In this document: in pieces, positions 1 through 13,221 of the stretch | Numbering within the stretch: the first letter of the stretch is position 1 | Layout: each line of letters opens with the position of its first letter | Source of the DNA: Bolinopsis microptera | Lineage: Eukaryota > Ctenophora > Tentaculata > Lobata > Bolinopsidae | NCBI RefSeq assembly: GCF_026151205.1 | Contig: NC_087079.1 | Coordinates: forward strand, 9,786,635 to 9,850,634 | Reading direction: 5' to 3' | DNA length: 64,000 nt | Translations under genes and position numbers: made by a program | The notes under the pieces: model-generated | Databases searched by the model: none | What the model saw: only the letters and a program-made list of their open reading frames with translations | Told to the model about the DNA's origin: nothing

Positions 1-3000
1 GATCCCTGATGTCGAAGAGATTGAATTATACGAAACCTATACCGTTATCTGCAATAATAACTTCCAAATGGGTATAAACAATCATTTCTTCTAGCACTTT
101 TTCAAAAATAATTTTCTTATTTATCTATCTTATCTTTTATTTCTGTTATGTCCTAAGTTCTGTTTCTGTCCTAAGTGTACCCAAATCATTGATTCATCAA
201 AGACTAAACAATTTAATCTGTTAGGTTTATGTCTTTGGAATCCTTTATAACTTTGCCACGTGTATACAGTTTAATTTGTATGTCAAAGTGCAGCAGAAGG
301 AACATAAGAATTATAACTAAAGTCTGTAGATTGTATACAAAGAATCTATGATTTATCATTTAGCTCGGTGTAGAGCGGCAGTATAAGATAACATACCAAT
401 TTCTCAGAGAGGGGAGAAGATAAGGTAATTGGAATAGATCCAGTGTACACCTGTTCACCAAAAGATGATGGGTCTGGAGCCTTGTCTCCAGAAACTCTCC
501 CTACATGTGTTAATTATCCATGTTCGTCAATACGCTTTTTTGATTAACTAATTAAAAATTAATTTACTAATTTGTTAATCAACTGATTGACTAATTAACT
601 TTTTGCCTCAATTTGGCTCAAATCGTTTTACAATAATATCCCCAGGGAGTCAGAGTCAACTAGATTTTATAAAACAGATAACTGCTGACGTTAACAACAA
701 ATATGCCGTGCAAAGCGATCAAATCGGTTGTTGGGAGGGATCAAACGGTGATTTTAACGGAGCGAGTGGCTTGACTCAATGTAATCCTCGAAGCCCTTCA
801 ATGTATATAGGTGAGAAATTATAAAAGATAAAAAGTTCGTCGCCTTTTGGATCCTCTTTACAAATGAAATCTATAATATATAGTAGGGTAGCGTTTGAAT
901 CACCACCTGTCTTTATATTTGACACTATATCGCGGATCTACAAATAATTAATTATAAGTTTATGTCATTACTAGTTACTACCCGCTACATTACAGATATT
1001 GGTTGCAACGACAACAACAAAGAACGCACAATGGTTGGCTATAACTCGCTTATGGTATTTGGTGATAAAGTGGACGCCACTGATCCATTGTGGGGAGAAG
1101 ATATCATTGAAGATGAGGTCGAAAAAATGAAAATCTACATGGAATGTATTCCAGGTAAATCTATATGGAATGTATTCCAGGTAAATCTATATGGAATGTA
1201 TTTCAGGTAAATCTATATTTAACTTTCTCTTACGAAGCTGACGTTGTTTAAACTTCAAGAACATGCATAACTTCAAACTTGAGAAGAATGTATCTTATTC
1301 TTAATGATCACAACTTTAAATGCTAAATATAAATCTCTATAGTAATGAAAATGTTTTAACACCTCAGTACTGTGTCTTACTACAGCTCAACCTGCTCAGT
1401 CTGACTATTTGGGAATTTAAACTCTTGATATAAATCTCTATTACAGCTGAAGAAATAGCGACGGTATGTCAGAAGGTTGATGAGCAACCTACCAAGTCAA
1501 ATACGAAACTTTACGTCAAAGTGTACAGGTGAATATTCACACTATTGATTGAAAGCCCCTCGTAAGGGGATTGTCTCTCATGGACTAATTAGTGTTTTAC
1601 ATCACAATAAGTTAAAAATAAAGACCCCAATGGGCACTCCTGAAAACATAACTACTAGAAAATATATCAAAACTAAATAGAAAAACTGTGGTCAAATGTG
1701 ATAAAATGGCAACAAACTGCGAATTATAATGGAAAATAAATTTTGAATTCGTTATTTAATGGCACGCAGCAGATTATAGAAAATGTAAAAAAAGTCAAGC
1801 AAAAATGTTGTTCACATATCACATTTACAAATGGGTTTGAGTTTCAAATTAATTTCACTGTACGACAAACAGATTATTTAAAAAATTTACAGATTATAAA
1901 CTAAAACACAGCATTGATTTGGCTTGGTATAAAAGTGATAAAAAACAAATTTAAAAACTCAATATTCTGGACGTTGGATTTAGCCCCGATTAGCAGCAAA
2001 AAAAGATTAAGAATTTCTGTTTCTAGTGGACCTACGGAGGCCGCTGATTTCGTGGATGAGAAATTTACTCGTGGACCACTCATTTACATTATCATCCACC
2101 TTCTGCAGCTTCAGTATTTTTCTTTTGCATTGTGATTTGAACGCCTTCACTCTTCAGCAATTGGCATGACACTGAATTGAATGCTTCGTCTAGCGATGCG
2201 TCTACAAATAGTAGTGGGCCGTTGAAGAATATTGAATTTCTATGTGTGGCAGTATTGCAGTCATTGAACCATTCATAGTTAGCTTCAGTGATTACTTCTG
2301 AGTTTCGAGACGGCACATTTTTGCGCATAGTTTTTGCGACGAGAGGAGGTGATTAGGGAAATAGAATATTGTATTCATGAAAATGAGTGAATTAGATAAT
2401 ACTAAGATTATGCTGTGTATAGTTAGGATCGAGTAGTTGCTGAGGAGGTGTCCCATCTTTGTGCACCTAATTAGTTTATCCGATAGTTCATCCAAAAGTT
2501 TATTGTTTTCCCCGGAACTCCTTCTCTGTTCACCTATATTATTTATCAATTTGTTACGGTCGTAAGGATTAAAAAAGTTTGACTGTGAATTAACAGTAAT
2601 AATGTTCAGTAGTTCCCCCGATATACACTCAAAACAAGACCATCTTCATCCTGGAGTTTTTGATATGTTTTCAACGTCATTTTTGCTAAGGTAGCTACAC
2701 TTGTAGTGTTTAATTTGCCTGCACATGTTGCATATTAGATTCTGGCGAGATTTTGGAATTTGTACTGAGCATTTATCACATTTGACCGTCTTACTAGATG
2801 TTAGCACCAGGTTTGGTGTCAACTTGTAAAGTATTAATAGATAGTAACGTGACGTGAGCTAAGTGATTTTGATATGGAATAAATAATAAGATCAACAATT
2901 AATTAACGTGACGTAGTGAGTTCCTGTATAATTTAGTATATACTTATAGTAAATAGTTATTACGTGACCTGCTAACGTGACCTAGCTAATACTTCGCATA

Positions 3001-6000
3001 CTATAAAAAAATGGGGTGGTAAGACTATTTTAATCATAGATCTTTATTAGGGTTTCAAATTTTACTCATCTGTATATCTTTTTTGCAATCGCAGTTCTAT
3101 GATATTCATCATAAACTGGTTCGTTTGCAGTGTTGATATACCAGACTCAGAACCGAGCCGAGAGAAGCGGCTGATGAACATCAAGCAAAGCGAAGATATA
3201 CACTACAGGTTGCGGTGTGATGATGGCTACAATTTCGAGTAAGTATCTGGTTCAAATATCCAATTTCAGATTTAAGGCTGGCCTTACGTTTTGAAATGCT
3301 ATGGTTCACATTTTAATTTCAATTACAGGTATAGATTGTCCACACCATAGCTTTATAACACGAATGCTTTGTTTCACTTCTAAATGAAAAGCTGTAATAG
3401 TAAAACTAAAAAGCCAATATCGAATTTGGCAGTTATTCGAGTACATATCGAGCTGTTTACAATCACAATACGATTTGTAATTAAACGAATCTTCCCGAGA
3501 AGCTGTTCCGGCCTAGCCGATGGCCGATGCTCCTACATGGTTTTCCGGATCATCACTAGATGAACGGGACACTATGGTAGTCACTTTCCGGACGTAGCCT
3601 CTCTGTCCAAACGGAGAGGTAAAGTGAGCGCCCTACACATACACTCACACACTCACGCACGCAATCATAAATTGAAACGACACAGTACATGCATACAAGG
3701 CTCTAATTGGGTATATAAGACGTTTGACAGGTTATTTGAGAGGCTACAGATACTGGTGATTGGGATCATGTGAAACTCTCTAATCTCTATACCAGATTTT
3801 TCTATACCAGGCATTTATCGTTCCCCCGTGAGGTCCGGTATATAGAGGTTTTACTGTATTTTAGTATTTATTTTGAATCAAATTTATAACTTTATAATGT
3901 TTTGACTTTTTACCGACAGTAAAGAATTAAGGGGGAGATCGATGTGCTTCACAGTAACTAACTGTTTCAATATTCAGGGACGGTATTGACGAAGAAACAG
4001 TTTATGGTTATTGCTCAGCAGTAGGAGCTGAAGCCGGGGCCAACGAATTCTTCGCGTACACTAAAGATGCACCTGATACCGCCCTCAACTGCTATGGTAA
4101 GCGACTGGCAGAAAGGTTCAAGCGAAATTATAATATTATATTCAATATAAAATTGTAATTAGTTAGGTTGTAAACCTGCTAAATGTTGATAACATCGATA
4201 AAAAACCCGCAGCTAAGTGTCCAGCAAACCCTAAAAATGCAGACCTATTTTCTGTGGGGTCACCAGTCTTCAGTGTGCTGTACATGCCATCTTTAAGAAA
4301 AGGAGAAAATTTCATCGTCCCTAAAAATACGGTCAGTATCATTTGTTGGTTACATGTTGGTTGTCGCTTTATAATGTTTTACTTCCTGACGTCAAAAACT
4401 GACCAAATTAATCCATTCAGTAGTATAAACTGATAGAGCCAAATGAAATCATTCATTGTTAAAAAGGTTTTGTTGCCTTGAATAGCATTATTGGATGATA
4501 ATGATTGATAGGACCATCAATTTCATCGTCGTTGGAGTAAATGCAGAAAATGATGCCGATGAATCCACTGAATTGGAACTTATGTCCTCCATAAGGATTT
4601 ATATTCGCCATCAGATCTCAATTCTCAGACTACATTTTATAATTGCAGGTTAAGTGTGCAGATGGGCACTCATTAGTAGAGGACGCTCCAGAGAACTTTG
4701 AGATAAGCTGTTTAGGAGCTGACACGACTGCAAATCCAGATTCTGGACTGTTATCTTGCACTGATTGTCCTGTTTGTTATGGTGGGTAATTTTAAATCGT
4801 CGTTAACGCCTAGGTCACATTAACTCCTAGGTCACATTAACTCCTAGGTCACATTAACGCCTAGGTCACATTAACTCCTAGGTCACATTAACTTCTAGGT
4901 CACATAAACTCCTAGGTCACATTAACTCCTAGGTCACATTAACTCCTAGGTCACATTAACGCCTAGGTCATATTAACTCCTAGGTCACATTAACTCCTAG
5001 GTCACATTAACTCCTAGGTCACATTAACTCCTAGGTCACATTAACGCCTAGGTCACATTAACTCCTAGGTCACATTAACGCCTAGGTCACATTAACGCCT
5101 AGGTCACTAGGTCCTATCAACATTCAACAGTGCTGATTGCTTATATTTGTTGTAGCCCTCAAATATCTTTGTAGCTTCAAAGCTGTATAGGGTAAATGCT
5201 CACCAAAGACTAATGAACGAATTTTTACAGCAATGTGTATAGAAAATCCCGAAAGTGTTGATAAGTTTGTTGCCGATACTGACTCAGTATTCAAAACACT
5301 GACAATGCCTGCTCTTACTAAAGGAAAATCTCACACTTTAACCAGCGCCAATGTAAGTGGAATTCTTCCATCATGTTTGGGGTGAACTCCTATTAAACGT
5401 ATAATTAAAAGTATGAACTAATCGTAGGAATTGTAGAAATCAAACACAGATACCCTAATTCAGAGTCCAAATCAAATGGACAATCCATTTTCTCTGTTTA
5501 GGTGATATGCGAAGACAACTATTCTTTAGCTCCAGATGCCCCGACCAGCTTTGACATTACCTGTAATGCTGTGGGATTACTGTCTTGTGAAACCTGCCCT
5601 AAATGTTATGGTGAGTCGTGCTAGGAAACAATTATGCTTGATTTGTTTAAGTTATTCGACACTATCATTATCTTAGCTTTAGCTGACCTCTCTCCAGTCT
5701 CCATAACGAAGTGGATATCCGAGATATTTTGTATCCTAGAGAATTGTATAGTACATTCACTATACCGTAAACGATTACTATAGTCTATTATCTTTCAGTG
5801 AAGTGTCCAGCAAACCCGGATAATGCCAACATGTTCGTGGCAGGAGAGGATCCTGTCTTTAAACAGCTGGAAATAGAAGAGATGATAAAAGGGCAACAAG
5901 TTACCTTTAAAGCTGAAAAGGTGACAAAAAGTTCTATGCGCGTGGGGCTGAAAATTTCAGTAGTATTTCGAGCCGACATCTTAATATCCACCTATAAATT

Positions 6001-9000
6001 TTAAGTTTTAGAACCCCTGCAGTCTTATTCACCTCATTCAGGTGATATGTGAAGATGGACACGATTTAGAGGAGGGTGCCCTAGAAAAATACACTGTGAC
6101 TTGTAGCGACCCTGGGGCGGCTGATCCGAATATGGGGCTACTTAGCTGCGGAGATGCATGTCCTAAGTGCTACCGTTAGTATGATTTCTTTATCGCATAA
6201 TCTGTTCTGTGACTCACACAGCGTTTTCCTCAGCCGTACATCTTGCTATTTTGAAGTGGTGTGAGTTGAGTTATAAAATAATTCATTATGATTAACAAAC
6301 TCTCACAATTATATAGTCCCACCTTTTGTTTTGCAGCTATGTGTCCTGCGAACCCCGACAGTACTAAGTTTGCGGACGGCGCTGACGGTGTGTTCAAACA
6401 ACTCACCATGGAGGCGTTCAAAAAAGGGGCATCACACGCTCTCACCAAAGAAAATGTAAGAATTTAGCACTAACGATGGACCATATACGTTTTACCGAAA
6501 CAATTAACTCGAATTTTACTTTTCCCGATCTTAAACACTCTTATCAAACGAAATAATGATCAGGTAGTCTGCGAGGAGAATATGGGGGTAGCAGATGATG
6601 CACCAGATTCTTACGAGATCGATTGTGGGAAGTCAAATGAAGACGGGTTATTTGAATGTACTACGTGTCCTAAATGTGTAGGTTAGTTATATAAAACATA
6701 GGTAAATATGAATAAATTGAACATTAAAGTTTAGAAGAAATAATTGAGGAATAACTTCATCGAATATTATCAAAACTGAAAATTTCAGCTCAGTGCATAG
6801 CCCCTCACACTGAAGATACGTTGGTTATTCCGGAAGAAAATGGAGTAAAGTTGGTTCCAATGGATGGTAACATAAATCTAAACCAAGAACTCGTTGGTAT
6901 GTGAAAAGCTTTTTACAAATGTCTAAAACTTTTTGGTTTCTATAGATATCGATCATCGATGTTAACTGAACCTTTCATAGACTCTTAGGGAAAGGTCCAA
7001 GGAGAGTATAGACTGATCAGTATAGAGACAGTATCATTAACCCCCTTCACTTTCAGTCGCCGTGGGTGACATAGAGTGCAAGGATAACTATGCCATGTCA
7101 GCTGATGCTCCGGAAACTTTCTCTTTCGTGTGTAAAGAGAATGGCATGTTCAGTTGCGCTGACGGTGCAAATGGATGTCCTCGATGCCTAGGTTAATAAA
7201 AGGACTGAAATATGAAGCAATTGATGTCCGGCATTTTGACTAGATTATCATTAGTGGGTACAGTGTACACATATTATTAGAGGTCTAGTATACCGGGTTT
7301 ACAATATAATTTAAAACCGTCCCACACAATTACATTCAAAACATTTCTCTAATCATAATTTCTATAAGGCACCTGTAACTGGCCAGAAGCTGTTGTCATT
7401 GGAGGTGATGAAGGATATGACTTCCAGTATGTTGATGAGACGAAGAATAAAGGTGACGATAGGGCTGAAAAAGCTATTCCTGGAGTTAATCACGTTGAGG
7501 TAAGTCACGTGATATGTTTTAGTATTTCTTATCTCGGACTCTTGACTTTAAAGAAAATTGTTCAGTATTCATTGTGTCTTTAAAATTGAGTCTGGTTTAC
7601 TCTTTTCAGGCATACTGTACAAATACATCTCTGGTTATTTTGGGACCAAGATTTTTAAGCTGTATTACCAATAACACGATGGTTTTCGATCTCAAAGGTT
7701 ACCTTGATGACGCTGTACCAGTCTGTCAACTAGGTAAATTTTTTTAATAAATTTTAATAAATTTTAAAAAATTTGTAACTAGGTAAATTAATTGTTTATG
7801 TTTGATCAGGAATAATGACGTAGAGTGAAAAAAACACAATAGTCAATACGTCTTACTCTCAAGTAATTTCAGCGAACACACACTTGCCAATTGGACTGAA
7901 TTGAACTCTCAAATTCTCTTGATTAAAGCTTTGAAAAGTTTCTGACATTATAATGTAACCACATTCCGCAGAACCAGTGTGTGAAGCACCGGCTACAGAG
8001 GGAGGCTCGTTCCAAATGACAGGGAATATAGCAGTCGGGGAGGTATACACCTTCACTTGCAATGAAGGTACTGATGATTACAGACGGGTTTTATAGACCT
8101 ATTTGTCTAGTACAAATTAAATTATAAATCATTTATATTAGTATTGATGTTTTGGATAAACGGTGTGTTGCCGGAGTTTTTAAAGAACTTCTCGGATTTA
8201 TGAACTTCATACTAAGTTTTTAAATATTTGTATTTTAACCAGGGTATGTGTTCGATCTAGACACGATAAAAGAGCACGGAGATGAGATCACAATAACTTG
8301 TGAAAAACCAGCTGAAAATGACACCCTCGTTAACTCTAAACTGCCAGCACAGTACTGTTACAGTAAGTACCCGGACAGCAATGTACTGTTACAGTAAGTA
8401 CCCGGGCAGTAATGTCCTGTTACATTAAGTACCCGGACAGTAATGTACTGTTACAGTAAGTACCCGGACAGCAATGTACTGTTACAGTAAGTACCCGGGC
8501 AGTAATGTACTGTTACAGTAAGTACCCGGGCAGTAATGTCCTGTTACATTAAGTACCCGGACAGTAATGTACTGTTACAGTAAGTACCCGGACAGCAATG
8601 TACTGTTACAGTAAGTACCCGGGCAGTAATGTCCTGTTACATTAAGTACCCGGACAGTAATGTACTGTTACAGTAAGTACCCGGACAGCAATGTACTGTT
8701 ACAGTAAGTACCCGGACAGCAATGTACTGTTACAGTAAGTACCCGGGCAGTAATGTCCTGTTACATTAAGTACCCGGACAGTAATGTACTGTTACAGTAA
8801 GTACCCGGACAGCAATGTACTGTTACAGTAAGTACCCGGGCAGTAATGTACTGTTACAGTAAGTACCCAGACAGCAATGTACTGTTACAGTAAGTACCCG
8901 GACAGCAATTTAATGTTACAGTAAGTACCCGGACAGCAATGTACTGTTACAGTAAGTACCCGGGCAGTAATGTACTGTTACAGTAAGTACCCAGACAGCA

Positions 9001-11457
9001 ATGTACTGTTACAGTAAGTACCCGGACAGCAATTTAATGTTACAGTAAGTACCCGGACAGCAATGTAATGTTACAGTAAGTACCCGGACAGTAATTTAAT
9101 GTTACAGTAAGTACCCGGACAGCAATGTAATGTTACAGTAAGTACCCGGGCAGCAATGTACTGTTACAGTAAGTACCCGGACAGCACAGCACTGTTACAG
9201 TAAGTACCCGGACAGCAATGTACTGTTACAGTAAGTACCCGGACAGCAATGTACTGTTACAGTAAGTACCCGGACAGCAATGTACTGTTACAGTAAGTAC
9301 CCGGGCAGTAATGTACTGTTACAGTAAGCAGCTTGAGAATGTGAACAATCGTTCGAGTGAGTCTCGTGAAATGTGAACAAAATATGGCTCAAAACATGTT
9401 CGTCCATCATAGTTCATACTCATACCGGATAGACTTGATAAAATAAACTGTTTTCTCATTACTAAGACGGTCAAACAGTACTACCACTTCATATCGAGCA
9501 GTATCGTTTTAGTTTTCTCGTCAAAATTTGATTAATCCAATCAATTTATGAATGGATCCATCGGATCAAATCTGTTTTTATTCTGTGATGAATCCATCGA
9601 ACGTAAAACTTCTCCGTTGTAGTTCCAACGGCTCCATTGTGTTGGAATCTGATCACCAGCAATTTGAATGTCTACTCGTTTCTATTGAAGTTCCAGTTAA
9701 ACTGCACCTCTTTTAGCTCCGCTAAATATTAGGCACCCTTAAAAAACCTAAAATTGTAATTAGTATTACATTTCTTGGGTGAACACTGAACAATACATAT
9801 TGTTGGTGCAAAACACAGCTCCTTAGCCATTTACACCACCACCGTAGTGAGTTGACTTGCTACATATTCTGACGTCGGAGCACCAATACGGTTGTTTAGT
9901 GCTTACCACATCAAGTCATTCACTAAGTAAATTATGGGAAGCCTGCTGGCTCTTTATTGTCATGTGAACTACTGCAGTCAATAAAATTCAAATTCACGAA
10001 ATTTATGTAACTTACGGGTTCCTGATTTGATAAATTATTAAATTTGTGTAACTCACAGTTGGCAATCTATCTCCATGGTTAACTGGAAAACAAAGAAATT
10101 TGATAATAAGCACTGGCTTCTTAAAGGCTGGTTCGCATGGTTACAGTGTCCCACCGTCCTTTGGAGCATCGTTTTACATAGAATGACGTGGGCAAACCTT
10201 TTATTTTATCAATTCGCAGGTTGAAGGTTCCAATATATTAGAAATGTTAGATTTTTCGTCATGACTTCATGAGGTCATAGTTTGAACCGTACAAGTTAGG
10301 AAACAGCGAAAATGCTTAAAAGTGAATTAAAATGACAGATTTGTTAGAAAATCTGCTAAACGGTAATGTTGACCGTTACATTTTTCCACTAAGTGTCCGC
10401 TTCATTGCTAAGAAACGTGCTGCAAAACAGTACTTACAGAAAGACTGAATTTTCAAAATCTTTCTAATGAGCATGACAGCTTGACAAGTTTCGTAATTTC
10501 TGAGATTTGGCTTGAATCCAGAACTACTGATTCATGTCAGCCGACCACGGTTAGCACTTAGCTTTAAATGGAAGAAAAAATTGTAAGTGTTTAAAATTAA
10601 GGGGAATCTCTGCATTTCGTTAATAACAGTTTAAGAAGCTTTCAGAAGTCTTATAAAACTTTTAACAGGTGGTTGTATGGAGATAAAGGGTTTTAATGGT
10701 ACAATAACCCCCATTGCTACGAGATCAGGAGGTGCTCCGTACAGCGAGGGACAGGAAATTACTTTCGCCTGTAACGAGGGCTATGAACTGGTAAGGGTGA
10801 TCCATTATACTATTATACCTTTACTTACAACTACAAGTTTCATATATTTATTACTTCAATAATGTAGGCTCTATGATTATTGGTTTAATCTAGGCTATGT
10901 ATGAAGCTCTACCTATTATATCTATACCATAGACTTATTAGACTAGGACACAGTCCAACCTGATCCAGAGGATGTAGCGTCTGCTGCTAAGTATAGTAAC
11001 GTCTACTACAGACTACACAGACTACACAGACTACACAGACTACACAGACTACACAGACTACACAGACTACACAGACTACACAGACTACACAGACTACACA
11101 GACTACACAGACTACACAGACTACACAGACTACACAGACTACACAGACTACACAGACTACACAATACACATGCTTCCAAATTGAAAAATTGATAGTTTCT
11201 GGTCCGCAAATTGGTGTTTTTAATATGGTTAATCGAAGAAACTGGCATTTAAAAGTATCTTCAACACAAATAAATTACAGTCAGATTCAAGTAAAGGCGT
11301 ACAGACGTGCGATAAGGGGAAGATTGGTGACGGACTAGTGGTTCCAACTTGTATTATAAAACCGGAACCAACGGAAGAATCAAAAGGAGCAGCAGACCGT
11401 TTTACTGCATCTTCTTTCCTGATAATCACTCTACTCAGCCTACTTCTCTGGTCTTAA
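1..11457 (+). CDS. Large multi-exon CCP-like / Cys-rich repeat surface protein, 5' end outside window
   Basis: At least 23 exons: 1-71, ~408-508, ~654-810, 996-1154, 1447-1528, 3131-3238, 3978-4096, 4213-4331, 4649-4781, 5231-5352, 5502-5610, 5799-5920, 6042-6174, 6337-6455, 6564-6681, 6789-6896, 7057-7191, 7369-7499, 7610-7733, 7972-8067, 8243-8362, 10669-10790, 11281-11457 (TAA). All junctions from exon 654-810 onward have GT-AG ends and keep one reading frame; the ends of the second and third exons are uncertain. The product has CCP/sushi-like halves (CDDGYNF, FACNEGYEL) and, in the middle, repeated modules opening with CPANP and closing with CPKCY. The last exon ends in a hydrophobic stretch (SSFLIITLLSLLLWS) after small residues, as in a GPI-anchor signal; a short transmembrane tail is the alternative. 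So it is probably an extracellular, membrane-tethered protein. AATAAA lies at 11937-11942. I do not recognise the whole protein; the middle module matches no family I know. Confidence 0.82.
1138..1215 (+). repeat. Three tandem copies of a ~26-bp unit spanning an exon end and splice donor
   Basis: The unit ATGGAATGTATTCCAG followed by GTAAATCTAT occurs three times in a row (the third with TTTCAG). The first copy is the end of exon 996-1154 and its donor; the next two put equivalent donors in the intron. Confidence 0.85.
3690..3860. repeat. Dispersed repeat copy in an intron
   Basis: Part of the intron 3239-3977. Segments such as GACAGGTTATTTGAGAGGCT, ACCAG(A/G)TTTTT and a closing TAGAGGTTTTACTGTATT recur in diverged form and the same order at about 44860-45000. 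This suggests an old interspersed element of unknown class. Just upstream, 3480-3650 holds a more GC-rich stretch that may belong to the same or another repeat. Confidence 0.45.
4213..7191 (+). repeat. Tandem exon-pair repeat encoding a Cys-rich module
   Basis: Within the large surface-protein gene, exon pairs 4213-4331/4649-4781, 5231-5352/5502-5610, 5799-5920/6042-6174 and 6337-6455/6564-6681 encode the same ~80-residue module; 6789-6896/7057-7191 is a diverged fifth copy. The first exon of each full pair starts in phase 1 and ends in phase 0, the second starts in phase 0 and ends in phase 1, so a pair can duplicate without breaking the frame. Shared residues: a CPANP or C.ENP opening, VFK.L, KG, then CE(D/E)..., a DAP..(Y/F)-I-C core and a final C..CPKC. 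Confidence 0.85.
4803..5107. repeat. 17-bp intronic minisatellite, about 18 copies
   Basis: Tandem units of the form CTCCTAGGTCACATTAA or CGCCTAGGTCACATTAA, with few changes, in the intron 4782-5230 of the surface-protein gene. Each unit holds the palindrome CCTAGG. Confidence 0.95.
8352..9328 (+). repeat. 31-bp minisatellite made of exon end plus splice donor, 31 full copies plus a partial
   Basis: The exon 8243-8362 ends ...TACTGTTACA before GTAAGTACCCGG. This segment, GTACTGTTACAGTAAGTACC plus 11 more bases, is repeated every 31 bp to 9328. About 28 of 32 copies keep ACA/GTAAG; four variants (near 8425, 8549, 8640 and 8764) read ACATTAAG and have lost the donor GT. The first copy is the inferred working donor; the next exon begins at 10669. 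Confidence 0.95.
9329..10668. other. Remainder of a long intron, no gene seen
   Basis: AT-rich intron sequence between the 31-bp minisatellite and the exon at 10669. I found no exon consistent in phase and no recognisable transposon ends. Confidence 0.5.
11014..11162. repeat. 9-bp tandem repeat (ACTACACAG)n, about 16 copies
   Basis: Near-perfect array in the last intron of the surface-protein gene. It is open in several frames because nine is a multiple of three; the resulting Cys/Val or Cys/Ser/Leu repeats are artefacts. Confidence 0.95.
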
Positions 11458-13221
11458 TTCTTCTTAAATTTCCGTTATTTGTGATACGTCCAAGTTATGC
11501 TTGGTTGCCTGAAATGTCCAATATGATTAATTTGGGACAAGTAAAATAAGAAAGTTTCTCAATTGATGGACTCTAATGGTTCATCAATGGACTCTAATGG
11601 TCCGTGAGGACACAACCCTCAGTGCAATGAGACGTTGAGATGAAAACAATCACGATTGTACTGACAGCTTGGTTTGTGGATGTTTGATAATCACTGATTC
11701 GAATTGTAGAGTTTAATTTATGTAGTTAAATATTTGAATTTTGTACTGTAAAATATTTGATGTGAACTTTTGAGTTTGGAGATTGAAGGCATTGAAGAAG
11801 TTTAAGCTGTTGCTGATACAATCTTTTAATGGTAGAAATCAATCTAAAAATGTTGACCATTCATACAATTAGTTTATGTGTGAAGAAATGTCTGAAGATT
11901 ACGTAGTTGATTCAATAATGACCCTATTCCAGTAATAATAAATTTACATTTTTTCCAATTGATCTAATTAGCTAAACTCTTATTTATCATTAGATTTGTA
12001 TCTACCACTACCAGTTTTCTCCAGCTTTGCTTCAAGATCTATTCAACGGTTTTACTTTGGATGTAAGCTGAGAACCCTACCGGTCCTAACCACCAAATCA
12101 AATTCCTAAATTACTGGTCTCATGACAATTGTATACCAGCGAGTTAATGCACATCATGCTGCTTTAAAACCATTATCCAGTCTGTTAGTTGTATGTTTTC
12201 ATTTGGGAAATTGAGTTATTCATTTGGGAAATTGAATTATTCTGAGGATGATTTGATTGGAAACTTCAGCTGTTCGTGGTTCTCCTGGCTACAATGAGGC
12301 ACTTAGAAACTACTTAAAAATACTTGGCAACTTTCCAGTGAATTAAGGGACTCTCGTGTATAATATGTGTCTCCATCTGTCTATTGAAATTTAAATGTTG
12401 GTTAAAAAGTCGGTTAATTAATGATGAAATATCAACATTATGTCTAACACCACAGTACGTGATTAGGCATGCTATTGTTAAGTTGCCATTTCAACAGACT
12501 TTTCAGTCAACCTTTCAATTGCGACTGACATGATAAAGACACATGTCAATTGTAAAACTTCATAGGCGGTAACCAGCTTCTTGAATCTCGATTATAAACT
12601 TGTCCATTAAAAAAGCATCTGCGGCATTTTATTTAATGTTCCCTGATTTTCTTAAGAAAAATGACTCGAAAAGCCCGGAATAAAAAATAAGTAATCGATC
12701 TGACAGCAGCTTTATTGAAGATTTTACTGCTCTGCACCAGGTGTGGTGCTTGATGTTATAATGACTCCAATTTGCATCACAAAAGCTACATCATAGTTTT
12801 CATGATCCTTTAAAAAAGTGTCGGTGTAGATGTGTTGAAAATGCAGTAGGATCTCCAAACCCCTTGTCATTACAGCACACAAGGCTTCCCATGCTAATTG
12901 TGCACGTAATTCAACAATGATAGAGTTTATTGATAAACAAAACACTCGCTCATTCCGAAGAGCGATTGAAGAAGGCGTATATTATGCCATTTAAAAACAG
13001 CTGAAATAGCAAGAATCTCTTTCAAGAGATGGAGCGGGTCTGTGGACACGTGCCTCCAACTCTCGCCTACCCAACGCAGCCTTTTATCATGCTCAGACAA
13101 CCGGCGCATTCTTCTACACCATTAGCCTGTGCCTGTTGCTCAACATTACACCAGTTTATAATTGATCCTGTAGTTATTTTCGTCTTGGTCAACTGGAAGT
13201 GAAGATACTTTTTTGCATTTC
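11458..13221. other. 3' UTR and intergenic region
   Basis: It holds the 3' UTR of the upstream gene, with AATAAA at 11937-11942, then AT-rich intergenic DNA leading to the K+ channel start at 13222. On the minus strand two adjacent short open stretches (12724-13109) look slightly exon-like but lack a consistent start, splice sites or a recognised domain. Confidence 0.5.

Noticed and set aside
10987-11248. Cys-Val and Cys-Ser-Leu repeat open frames
   Set aside because: Artefacts of the (ACTACACAG)n array in an intron.
12724-13109. Two abutting minus-strand frames near the K+ channel start
   Set aside because: Slightly protein-like, but broken by stops, with no splice logic or family.
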